Assembly (NCBI GenBank): GCA_001942045.1 | Contig: MSTD01000021.1 | Span: forward strand, 29,011-93,010 | Source: Mycolicibacterium porcinum | Lineage (GTDB): Bacteria > Actinomycetota > Actinomycetes > Mycobacteriales > Mycobacteriaceae | Direction: 5' to 3' | DNA: 64,000 nucleotides | The notes under the pieces: model-generated | What the model was told of the DNA's origin: nothing | Database searches by the model: none | The model's input: the letters and a program-made list of their open reading frames with translations, nothing else | Made by a program: the position numbers and the translations under genes | Shown: positions 53,257-61,415 of the stretch, in pieces | Layout: every line of letters starts with the position of its first letter | Position numbering within the stretch: the first letter of the stretch is position 1

Positions 53257-53949
53257 TCAGTCCCACATCCCGATGTCGTTCAGCCGGTCGATGAGCCGCT
53301 GCGCGGCGTCGGTGAACTGGTTGGCGTTGAGTTCCACCGCGGCGTCGGTATCGCGCCGGCGCAGTGCGTCGATCAGCAACCGGTGATTCTCGACGGCCTC
53401 GGTGCCCCACTTCGGATCGGTCGAATAGATCAGCGCAGGAAGATACCGGGCGACGTGCAGCAGGAACCAGGCCAGCTTGATCCGGCCGCTGGCGTGGTTG
53501 AAGGCCCGATGAAAGGCGAATTCGGCCGACGAGATCGCCACGGGGTCGTGCTGGGACACCGCGGCCGCGAGCTCGGCGTTGAGCTGCTCCAACTCATCGA
53601 TCTCCGCCGGGGTGATCCGGGTGGTGGCGGTGGCGGCCAGCTTGCGCGCGATGGTGGCCTGTAGCCAGAAGATGTCCTCGACGTCGGCGCGGGTCAGTGG
53701 CACCACGACGTGTCCGCGGTTGGGCTCCAACTGCACCATGCCCTCACCGCGGAGCGTGCGCAGAGCCTCCCGCACGGGCGTGATACTGACGCCGAGTGCC
53801 GCCGCGGTCTCGTCGAGCCGGATGAATGTCCCGGGCCGCAGCACCCCGGTCATGATCTCGGCCCGCAGTTGGGCGGCAACCTCGTCGGAAAGTTGCTCGC
53901 GCCGTCCCCCGCGACGACGTTGCACGGCCGCTCTGGCAGGTGCATTCAC
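53257..53949 (-). CDS. mce1R: Mce1R, GntR/FCD-family regulator of the mce1 operon
   Basis: A 230-aa GntR protein. The winged helix is at about residues 17-85 (LSDEVAAQLRAEIMTGVLRPG, LGVSITPVREALRTLRGEG, EPNRGHVVVPL). The FCD effector domain follows, with the metal-site His residues in AFHRAFNHAS and VENHRLLIDAL. It is divergent from fadD5, as Rv0165c is from Rv0166. In M. tuberculosis Mce1R represses the mce1 operon, with fatty acids or acyl-CoA as proposed effectors. GTG 53949 was chosen; the longer frame enters the fadD5 coding region antisense. Confidence 0.9.
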   Translation of the reverse strand: MNAPARAAVQRRRGGRREQLSDEVAAQLRAEIMTGVLRPGTFIRLDETAAALGVSITPVREALRTLRGEGMVQLEPNRGHVVVPLTRADVEDIFWLQATIARKLAATATTRITPAEIDELEQLNAELAAAVSQHDPVAISSAEFAFHRAFNHASGRIKLAWFLLHVARYLPALIYSTDPKWGTEAVENHRLLIDALRRRDTDAAVELNANQFTDAAQRLIDRLNDIGMWD

Positions 53950-54023
53950 GCGTATCCGGTCGCCTTTCTTTGGGCTTGTCGCCGAGGCGCCGAGGCCATA
54001 GTGTGACCGAGGCAACCCCAATG

Positions 54024-54039
54024 TTTGATCAAATATAAA
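54024..54039. promoter_or_regulatory. Candidate Mce1R operator and fadD5 promoter
   Basis: A perfect 10-bp palindrome TTTGATCAAA (54024-54033) directly abuts TATAAA (54034-54039), a plausible -10 box for fadD5. It lies between the divergent mce1R and fadD5 genes, where Mce1R is expected to bind. Confidence 0.5.
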
Positions 54040-54075
54040 ATTCGTGCAACTCAATACCCATGGAGTACAGATCCG

Positions 54076-55665
54076 TTGACTGCCGAGCCGTTCCCCACTG
54101 AGCAGCCGTACTTGGCCCGCCGTCAGAACTGGTCCAACCAACTCACCCGGCATGCCCTGATGCAGCCCGAGAAAACCGCCCTGCGGTTCCTGGGACACAC
54201 CACGACGTGGCGCGAGCTCGACGATCGCGTGACCAAGCTGGCGGGGGCGCTCAGCCGGCGCGGCATCGGATTCGGCGACCGCGTGCTGATCCTGATGCTC
54301 AACCGCCCGGAGTTCATCGAGGCGATGCTGGCGGCCAACAGGCTCGGCGCCATCGCGGTCCCGGTGAACTTCCGGATGACCCCGCCGGAGATCGCCTTCC
54401 TGGTCAGTGACTGCGCGGCGCGCGTCATCGTCACCGAGCCCGTACTGGCCGGCGTCGCCACGGCCGTGCGCGATCTCGATGCCACGCTGTCGACGGTCAT
54501 CGTGGCCGACGCCCCGACGGAAGACGGCATCCTGGGCTATGAGGATCTGATCGCCGAAGATGGTGAGCCCGCGGCCCCGGTCGACATCCCCAGCGATGCC
54601 CCCGCGCTGATCATGTACACCTCCGGCACCACCGGCCGACCCAAGGGCGCGGTGCTGACCCACAACAACTTGGTCGGGCAGGGCATGACCAACTTGTTCA
54701 CCACTGGGGTCGACATCAACAACGACGTCGGCTTCATCGGCGTCCCGCTGTTCCACATCGCCGGCGTCGCCGGAAACGTGAACACGGGCCTCACCCTCGG
54801 CCTGCCCACGGTGATCTACCCGCTCGGCGCGTTCGACCCGGGTGCGTTGCTCGACGTGCTGGCGGCCGAGAAGGTCACCGCTATTTTCCTGGTGCCCGCG
54901 CAGTGGCAGGCGGTATGCGCCGAGCAGAAAGCCAATCCGCGCGAACTTTGCCTGCGGTCCCTGTCCTGGGGCGCCGCGCCGGCGTCGGACACGTTGCTCC
55001 GTGCAATGGCCGAGACGTTCCCGGGTAGCCAGATCCTGGCAGCGTTCGGGCAGACCGAGATGTCCCCGGTCACTTGCATGTTGTTGGCGGACGATGCAAT
55101 TCGCAAGCTCGGCTCGGTGGGGCAGGTCATCCCGACCGTCTCGGCCCGCATCGTGGACGAGAACATGAACGACGTCCCGGTCGGTGAGGTGGGCGAGATC
55201 GTTTACCGTGCCCCAACTTTGATGGCCGGCTACTGGAACAACCCCAAGGCCACGGCCGAGGCGTTCGCCGGCGGCTGGTTCCACTCAGGAGATCTCGTGC
55301 GTCAGGACGAGGAGGGCTACATCTGGGTGGTGGACCGCAAGAAGGACATGATCATCTCTGGCGGCGAGAACATCTACTGCGCCGAGGTGGAGAACGTCCT
55401 GGCCGGTCATCCGTCCATCACCGAGGTCGCCGTGATCGGCCGTCACGACGAGAAATGGGGCGAGGTGCCGGTTGCGGTGGTGGCCCTCACCAGAGGTGAC
55501 GCCCTCAGTCTCGGTGATCTCGACGGCTTTCTCAACGAACGGCTGGCGCGCTACAAGCACCCGAAGGCCCTCGAAATCGTCGACGCCCTGCCTCGCAACC
55601 CATCGGGCAAGGTGCTCAAGACCGAACTCAGGGAGCGCTTCGGTTCGCCGATCAACGCCCAGTAG
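54076..55665 (+). CDS. fadD5: FadD5, fatty-acyl-CoA ligase of the mce1 operon
   Basis: A 529-aa ANL-superfamily ligase from TTG 54076. The P-loop is MYTSGTTGRPKGAVLTHNN, the adenine motif is LAAFGQTEMSP, the hinge is WFHSGDLV and VVDRKKDMIISGGENIYC, and the catalytic Lys lies in NPSGKVLKTEL. The sequence follows Rv0166 almost throughout. It activates fatty acids to acyl-CoA, probably those recycled or imported by Mce1. The start is uncertain: no ATG or GTG is available near the conserved N-terminus, and TTG 54076 best fits the family; TTG 54025 would overlap the promoter. Confidence 0.92.
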   Translation: MTAEPFPTEQPYLARRQNWSNQLTRHALMQPEKTALRFLGHTTTWRELDDRVTKLAGALSRRGIGFGDRVLILMLNRPEFIEAMLAANRLGAIAVPVNFRMTPPEIAFLVSDCAARVIVTEPVLAGVATAVRDLDATLSTVIVADAPTEDGILGYEDLIAEDGEPAAPVDIPSDAPALIMYTSGTTGRPKGAVLTHNNLVGQGMTNLFTTGVDINNDVGFIGVPLFHIAGVAGNVNTGLTLGLPTVIYPLGAFDPGALLDVLAAEKVTAIFLVPAQWQAVCAEQKANPRELCLRSLSWGAAPASDTLLRAMAETFPGSQILAAFGQTEMSPVTCMLLADDAIRKLGSVGQVIPTVSARIVDENMNDVPVGEVGEIVYRAPTLMAGYWNNPKATAEAFAGGWFHSGDLVRQDEEGYIWVVDRKKDMIISGGENIYCAEVENVLAGHPSITEVAVIGRHDEKWGEVPVAVVALTRGDALSLGDLDGFLNERLARYKHPKALEIVDALPRNPSGKVLKTELRERFGSPINAQ

Positions 55666-55824
55666 TGTTTGACGTTTACGAAAGTAACTCGGCGTCAACG
55701 GTTTCTGCAGGTCGCCACGAAAGTTTGCTGTCATTGCATGCCGTTGTTAACGGTTGATGGCACAATCCACCCGATGCGGTGCACGGCCCGGTTTCCATCG
55801 GGTACAGTCCGGTGGTCTCAATTA

Positions 55825-55838
55825 CTACTCGCGAGTAG
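55825..55838. promoter_or_regulatory. 14-bp perfect palindrome upstream of yrbE1A
   Basis: CTACTCGCGAGTAG lies 70 nt upstream of yrbE1A in the 242-bp gap after fadD5. A second dyad CCGTT-GTT-AACGG lies at 55741-55753. The gap may hold an internal mce1 promoter with its own regulator site, in addition to the promoter before fadD5. Confidence 0.5.
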
Positions 55839-55907
55839 GGAGAGACGGATCACACAAGCTGACAGGCGACGAGGAGGGGGCGTGCGACACGTCCAGGGGG
55901 CGCACCG

Positions 55908-56708
55908 GTGACGGCGCCTGCCGACGGGCTCGTCGGCTACGTACGTGGTCAATTGGAGAAGCCGCTGGCTATGGTCGGTGGCTTCTTCAAGATGACCGTG
56001 CTCACCGGAAAGGCCTTTGTCACACGGCCATTCCAGTGGAAAGAGTTCGTGCTGCAGAGCTGGTTCCTGATCCGGGTGGCATTCCTGCCCACGCTCGCGG
56101 TGTCGATCCCACTGACCGTGCTCATCATCTTCACGCTCAACATCCTGTTGGCGGAGTTCGGTGCGGCTGACGTCTCCGGCGCCGGCGCGGCACTGGGCGC
56201 GGTCACGCAGTTGGGTCCTCTGGTCACGGTGCTCGTCGTGGCCGGTGCCGGATCGACCGCAATTTGCGCAGACCTCGGCGCCCGCACCGTCCGTGAAGAG
56301 ATCGACGCGCTCGAGGTGCTGGGCATCGACCCCATCGAGCGGCTCGTCGTTCCGCGCGTCGTCGCATCCACCTTCGTGGCCTTCATGCTCAACGGCGCGG
56401 TGATCACCATCGGATTGATCGGTGGCTTCTTCTTCGGTGTCTACGTCCAGAACGTGTCCGCCGGTGCCTATGTGTCCACCCTGACCCTGCTGACCGGATT
56501 CCCCGAGGTGATGATCTCGGTCGTGAAGGCCACCCTGTTCGGTCTGATCGCCGGACTGGTCGGCTGCTACCGGGGCCTGACGGTGGCCGGTGGCTCCAAG
56601 GGTGTCGGCACCGCGGTGAACGAGACCCTGGTGTTGTGCGTGGTGGCATTGTTCGCAGTCAACGTCGTGCTCACCACCATCGGTGTGCGGTTCGGAACAG
56701 GGCACTGA
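55908..56708 (+). CDS. yrbE1A: YrbE1A, Mce1 transporter permease (MlaE family)
   Basis: A 266-aa MlaE-family permease. An amphipathic N-terminus precedes five to six membrane helices, with the conserved cytosolic loop GARTVREEIDALEVLGIDPIERLVVPR (in pieces) that contacts the MceG ATPase. The C-terminus has NETLVLCVVALFAVNVVLTT. With YrbE1B it forms the inner-membrane channel of the Mce1 lipid importer. GTG 55908 was used; a tiny upstream frame ends on it. Confidence 0.93.
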   Translation: MTAPADGLVGYVRGQLEKPLAMVGGFFKMTVLTGKAFVTRPFQWKEFVLQSWFLIRVAFLPTLAVSIPLTVLIIFTLNILLAEFGAADVSGAGAALGAVTQLGPLVTVLVVAGAGSTAICADLGARTVREEIDALEVLGIDPIERLVVPRVVASTFVAFMLNGAVITIGLIGGFFFGVYVQNVSAGAYVSTLTLLTGFPEVMISVVKATLFGLIAGLVGCYRGLTVAGGSKGVGTAVNETLVLCVVALFAVNVVLTTIGVRFGTGH

Positions 56709-56709
56709 C

Positions 56710-57579
56710 ATGAGTACTGCAACAGTCCTTCGGTCCCGGTTCCCCCGGGCGTTCTCGCGCACCTCAGAGATCGCGGGCACCCCGGGCCGGTTCCTCGACA
56801 GCATGGGCCACGTCGCGTGGTTCGTCGTCCAGGCGATCGGCTCCATCCCGCACGCGTTCCGGCACTACCGCCGTGAAGCGCTGCGCCTGGTCGCCGAGAT
56901 CGGTATGGGCACCGGCGCCATGGCCGTCATCGGCGGCACCGTGGCCATCATCGGTTTCGTCACGCTGTCGGCCGGCTCCCTGATCGCCATCCAGGGCTTC
57001 GCATCCCTGGGCAACATCGGCGTCGAGGCCTTCACCGGCTTCTTCGCCGCCCTGGCAAACATCCGCGTCGTTGCCCCGGTCGTCACGGGACAGGCGCTGG
57101 CTTCCACCGTCGGCGCCGGTGCCACCGCCGAACTCGGCGCCATGCGCATCAGCGAAGAGGTCGACGCGCTGGAAGTCATGGGTATCCGGTCGATCTCGTA
57201 CCTGGTGTCCACCCGCATCATCGCCGGGTCGATCGTGATCATCCCGCTGTACGCGATGGCGATCCTGCTGTCCTTCCTGTCGGCGCAGTTCGTCACGACG
57301 GTCTTCTACTCCCAGTCAGTGGGTACGTATGAGCACTACTTCCATACGTTCCTGCGCGTCGACGACGTGATGTGGTCCTTCCTTCAGGTCATCGTCATGT
57401 CCGTCGTGGTCATGTTGAACCACTGCTACTTCGGCTACTACGCCAGTGGCGGTGCTGTCGGTGTGGGTGAGGCAGTAGGGAGGTCGATGCGAACCTCGTT
57501 GATCGCAATCGTGTTGGTGGTCCTGTTGGCATCGTTGGCGCTCTACGGCACCGACCCCAACTTCAACCTCACGGTGTAG
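56710..57579 (+). CDS. yrbE1B: YrbE1B, Mce1 transporter permease (MlaE family)
   Basis: A 289-aa second MlaE permease. The coupling loop is ELGAMRISEEVDALEVMGIRSI (in pieces), and membrane helices are spread over the last 220 residues, including IAGSIVIIPLYAMAILLSFL. ATG 56710 is one base after the yrbE1A stop, so the two are coupled. A longer start at 56683 lies inside yrbE1A and was not used. Confidence 0.92.
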   Translation: MSTATVLRSRFPRAFSRTSEIAGTPGRFLDSMGHVAWFVVQAIGSIPHAFRHYRREALRLVAEIGMGTGAMAVIGGTVAIIGFVTLSAGSLIAIQGFASLGNIGVEAFTGFFAALANIRVVAPVVTGQALASTVGAGATAELGAMRISEEVDALEVMGIRSISYLVSTRIIAGSIVIIPLYAMAILLSFLSAQFVTTVFYSQSVGTYEHYFHTFLRVDDVMWSFLQVIVMSVVVMLNHCYFGYYASGGAVGVGEAVGRSMRTSLIAIVLVVLLASLALYGTDPNFNLTV

Positions 57580-57583
57580 CGGC

Positions 57584-58804
57584 ATGACGGCACCTCAAGC
57601 TTCTCTGAACAAGCCGAAGATCCCGCCGTACAAGCTGGCCGGACTGGTGCTCGCACTCGTCACCGCGGTGGTCTTCGCGCTGACCTGGATGCAGTTCCGC
57701 GGGTCCTTCGAGAAGAAGGCGCAGCTGACCGTGTTGTCCGGGCGGGCGGGTCTGTCGATGGATCCGGGCTCGAAGGTGACGTTCAACGGTGTGCCGATCG
57801 GGCGGTTGGCGTCGATCGATGTGGTGACCGTCGATGACAATCCGGAAGCCAAGCTGACTCTGGATGTCAAGCCGCAGTACCTGAAGTTGATTCCGGAGAA
57901 TGTGACCGCGGAGCTGCGGGCGACCACGGTGTTCGGCAACAAGTACATCTCGTTCCTGTCGCCGTCGAACCCGTCGGCCAAGCGGTTGACGCCGGACACG
58001 CCGATCCGTGCGCAGGGGGTGACGACGGAGTTCAACACGCTGTTCGAGACGATCACTGCGATCTCTGAGCAGATCGACCCGATCAAGCTGAATCAGACGC
58101 TGACTGCGACGGCGCAGGCGCTGGACGGGTTGGGGGACAAGTTCGGTCAGTCGATCGTCAACGGCAATGACATTCTGGCCGACCTGAATCCGCGGATGCC
58201 TCAGATCCGTCGGGACACCAAAGGGCTGGCGGATCTGGGTGAGGTGTATGCGAATGCCGCGCCGGATCTGTTCGACGGGTTGACCAATGCGGTGACCACG
58301 GCGCGCACGCTCAATGAGCAGCGCGGCAATCTGGATCAGGCGTTGGTCGCGGCGGTCGGTTTCGGCAATACCGGTGGTGACATCTTCGAGCGCGGCGGTC
58401 CGTATCTGGTTCGTGGTGCCCAGGATCTGCTGCCCACCTCGGCGCTGCTGGACAAGTACAGCCCGGCGCTGTTCTGCACGATCCGCAACTACCACGACGC
58501 CGGGCCGAAACTGGCCGGCGCGCTTGGTGGTAACGGCTACTCGCTGCAGACGCATTCGCTGGTGGTCGGCGTCGGCAACCCGTACGTCTATCCGGACAAC
58601 CTGCCGCGGGTCAATGCCAAGGGTGGGCCCGAGGGCCGGCCCGGCTGCTGGCAGCCGGTGACGAAAGACCTGTGGCCCATGCCGTACCTGGTGATGGATA
58701 CCGGTGCATCGATCGCCCCGTACAACCACCTCGAGATGGGTCAACCGCTCGTGGCCGAGTATGTGTGGGGCCGCCAAGTGGGGGAGAACACGATCAACCC
58801 ATGA
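57584..58804 (+). CDS. mce1A: Mce1A, Mce/MlaD-family lipid transport subunit
   Basis: A 406-aa Mce protein. One N-terminal membrane helix (about 18-36) is followed by the MCE domain (QLTVLSGRAGLSMDPGSKVTFNGVPIGRL region) and a long helical Mce_C region that forms the hexameric tube. It lacks the longer C-terminus of the 454-aa M. tuberculosis protein. Cys pairs in ALFCTIRNYH and GRPGCWQPV may form a disulfide. It starts 4 nt after yrbE1B and overlaps mce1B as ATGA. Confidence 0.92.
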   Translation: MTAPQASLNKPKIPPYKLAGLVLALVTAVVFALTWMQFRGSFEKKAQLTVLSGRAGLSMDPGSKVTFNGVPIGRLASIDVVTVDDNPEAKLTLDVKPQYLKLIPENVTAELRATTVFGNKYISFLSPSNPSAKRLTPDTPIRAQGVTTEFNTLFETITAISEQIDPIKLNQTLTATAQALDGLGDKFGQSIVNGNDILADLNPRMPQIRRDTKGLADLGEVYANAAPDLFDGLTNAVTTARTLNEQRGNLDQALVAAVGFGNTGGDIFERGGPYLVRGAQDLLPTSALLDKYSPALFCTIRNYHDAGPKLAGALGGNGYSLQTHSLVVGVGNPYVYPDNLPRVNAKGGPEGRPGCWQPVTKDLWPMPYLVMDTGASIAPYNHLEMGQPLVAEYVWGRQVGENTINP

Positions 58805-59832
58805 GCATCAAGGGCACGCTTATCAAGCTCGGCATCTTCTCACTGGTGCTGCTCACCTTCACTGCGATCATCTTCGTGGTCTTCGGTCAGATCCGGTTCA
58901 ACCGGACCTCCGAGTACTCGGCGATCTTCAAGAACGTCAGCGGTCTGCGCACCGGGCAGTTCGTCCGTGCGTCCGGTGTCGAGGTCGGCAAGGTCTCGGG
59001 CGTCAAGCTGGTCAACGGTGGCCAGCAGGCCGAGGTCACGTTCAACGTCGAGAAGTCGCTGCCGTTGTTCGACCAGACCACGGCCGCGATCCGCTACCAG
59101 GACCTGATCGGTAACCGCTACCTGGAGCTCAAGCGCGGTGAGAGCAACACGAAGATCCCGCCGGGCAGCACCATTCCGCTGGAACGTACCGAGCCCGCGC
59201 TCGACCTCGACGCGCTCGTCGGCGGTTTCCGGCCGCTGTTCCAGTCGTTGAGCCCGGAGAAGGTCAACACCATCTCCAAGTCGATCATCACGATCTTCCA
59301 GGGGCAGGGCGGCACCATCAACGACATCCTGGACCAGACGGCGCAGCTCACCCAGAGCATCGCCGATCGGGATCAGGCCATCGGTGAGGTGATCAAGAAC
59401 CTCAACATCGTCCTGGACACCACCGTCGCGCATCAGCAGCAGTTCGATGACACCCTCAAGAACTTCGAGACGCTGATCACCGGGTTGAAGAACCGGGCCG
59501 ATCCGATCGGATCCTCGGTGGCCAACATCAGCAACGCGGCCGGCTCGCTGGCGGACCTGTTGTCCGACAACCGTCCGCTGCTCAAGGACACCGTCGGCTA
59601 CCTCGAGGTGATCCAGCAGCCGCTGATCGACCAGAAGCAGCAGCTGAACGACATCCTGGTGCAGTTCCCGCAAGCGTTGAAGATCATCGGTCGTGCCGGT
59701 GGCATCTACGGTGACTTCTTCAACTTCTACGCCTGCGATCTCTCGTTGAAGCTCAACGGGTTGCAGCCAGGTGGCCCTGTCCGAACCGTCAGACTCAGTT
59801 CACAGCCGTCGGGTAGGTGCACGCCGAGATGA
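58801..59832 (+). CDS. mce1B: Mce1B, Mce-family lipid transport subunit
   Basis: A 343-aa Mce protein with an N-terminal membrane helix (residues 8-28), the MCE domain (SGLRTGQFVRASGVEVGKV) and a helical tube segment rich in Gln, Asp and Leu (TINDILDQTAQLTQSIADRD). The C-terminus ends with a Cys near FNFYACDLSLK and another in SGRCTPR. ATG 58801 overlaps the mce1A stop. One of six non-identical subunits of the Mce1 tube across the periplasm. Confidence 0.92.
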   Translation: MSIKGTLIKLGIFSLVLLTFTAIIFVVFGQIRFNRTSEYSAIFKNVSGLRTGQFVRASGVEVGKVSGVKLVNGGQQAEVTFNVEKSLPLFDQTTAAIRYQDLIGNRYLELKRGESNTKIPPGSTIPLERTEPALDLDALVGGFRPLFQSLSPEKVNTISKSIITIFQGQGGTINDILDQTAQLTQSIADRDQAIGEVIKNLNIVLDTTVAHQQQFDDTLKNFETLITGLKNRADPIGSSVANISNAAGSLADLLSDNRPLLKDTVGYLEVIQQPLIDQKQQLNDILVQFPQALKIIGRAGGIYGDFFNFYACDLSLKLNGLQPGGPVRTVRLSSQPSGRCTPR

Positions 59833-61406
59833 GGACACTGCAAGGTTCCGACCGCTTCCGCAAAGGCCTGATGGGCGTTGTGGTGGTGGCGTTGGTGATC
59901 GGCGTCGGCTCGACGCTGACGAGTGTGCCGATGCTGTTCGCGGTGCCCACGTACTACGGCCAGTTCTCCGATACCGGAGGCCTGAACCTGGGCGACAAGG
60001 TGCGCATCGCGGGTATGGATGTCGGCACCGTCAAGAGCATGGACATCAACGGCGACAAGGTCGAGATCGGCTACACCCTGGGTGGGAAGACGATCGGTAC
60101 CGAGAGCCGTGCGGCGATCCGTACCGACACGATCCTGGGTCGTAAGAACATCGAGATCCAGCCGCGCGGCAGCCAGACGCTGCCCCCGCGCGGGATGCTG
60201 CCGCTGGGGCAGACGACGACGCCGTATCAGATCTACGACGCGTTCCTCGATGTCACGCGCAATGCGTCGGGCTGGGATACGGCGTCCGTCAAGGAATCGC
60301 TGAACGTGTTGTCGGAGACGGTCGATCAGACCTCGCCGCACCTGAGCGCCGCGCTGGACGGGGTGGCCAAGTTCTCTGAGACCATCGGTAAGCGCGACGA
60401 GGACGTCAAGAAGCTGCTGGCGAATGCCAACAAGATCGCCACAGTGCTCGGTGACCGCAGCACGCAGGTCAACCAGCTGCTCGTGAACGCACAGACCCTG
60501 CTGGCCGCGGTCAACGAGCGTGGCCAGGCCGTCAGCATGCTGCTGGAGCGGGTGTCGACGGTGTCGCGTGAGGTCGAGGGTCTGATCAACGACAACCCGA
60601 ACCTCAACCACGTGCTGGAGCAGTTGCGTACCGTCAGCGACCTGCTGGTGGAGCGTAAGCAGGATCTGGCCGACACCCTCACTGTCGCAGGCAAGTTCAT
60701 CACCTCACTGGCAGAGGCGCTGGCCTCGGGCCCGTACTTCAAGGTGATGCTCGTCAACCTGATCCCGCCGCAGATCCTGCAGCCGTTCGTCGATTCCGCG
60801 TTCAAGAAGCGCGGCATCGATCCCGAGGAGTTCTGGCGTAACGCCGGCCTGCCCGCGTTCCGCTTCCCGGATCCGAATGGCAAGCGCTTCGAGAACGGTG
60901 CCCCGCCGCCGGCCCCGACGCCGCTCGAAGGAACCCCGGAGCATCCGGGACCTGCCGTGCCGCCCGGATCGCCGTGCTCCTACACGCCGACCGCGGCCGG
61001 GATCCCGAGCCCGGGTAACCCGCTGCCATGCGCGGGCGCCACCGTGGGGCCGTTCGGGGACAACCCGTTCGGACCCAATTACGGCCCGCCGGACGTGGCG
61101 ACCTCGGCGCCGAATCCTGACGGCATCGCGCATTCGCCGGGTGTGCCCAGCGCGGCCATCCCCGGAGACATGCCGCCGGATCAGCCGGGTGCACCGGTCG
61201 AGCTGGCGCCCGGTCCGCCGGGAGCCCGCACCGTTCCGATCGCCCCGATCCCCGTGGCGCCGGGACCCATCCCGGGTTACGCGCCGCACCCGGCGCCGGT
61301 GAACGCTCCTCCGGCACCGCCGGGACCGGGGCCGGACGCCGGACCGGCGGGCACACCGCCGCTACCGGGTAATCCGCCGTTCCTTCCGCCCGGGTCGCAG
61401 GGATAG
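59829..61406 (+). CDS. mce1C: Mce1C, Mce-family lipid transport subunit with Pro-rich tail
   Basis: A 525-aa Mce protein. Membrane helix (about 15-35), MCE domain (GLNLGDKVRIAGMDVGTVKS), helical tube segment to about residue 340, then a Pro/Gly/Ala-rich unstructured tail of about 170 residues. ATG 59829 overlaps the mce1B stop as ATGA. Such tails are frequent in Mce C and D subunits and may extend through the cell wall (inference). Confidence 0.92.
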   Translation: MRTLQGSDRFRKGLMGVVVVALVIGVGSTLTSVPMLFAVPTYYGQFSDTGGLNLGDKVRIAGMDVGTVKSMDINGDKVEIGYTLGGKTIGTESRAAIRTDTILGRKNIEIQPRGSQTLPPRGMLPLGQTTTPYQIYDAFLDVTRNASGWDTASVKESLNVLSETVDQTSPHLSAALDGVAKFSETIGKRDEDVKKLLANANKIATVLGDRSTQVNQLLVNAQTLLAAVNERGQAVSMLLERVSTVSREVEGLINDNPNLNHVLEQLRTVSDLLVERKQDLADTLTVAGKFITSLAEALASGPYFKVMLVNLIPPQILQPFVDSAFKKRGIDPEEFWRNAGLPAFRFPDPNGKRFENGAPPPAPTPLEGTPEHPGPAVPPGSPCSYTPTAAGIPSPGNPLPCAGATVGPFGDNPFGPNYGPPDVATSAPNPDGIAHSPGVPSAAIPGDMPPDQPGAPVELAPGPPGARTVPIAPIPVAPGPIPGYAPHPAPVNAPPAPPGPGPDAGPAGTPPLPGNPPFLPPGSQG

Positions 61407-61415
61407 GCCGCAGCT

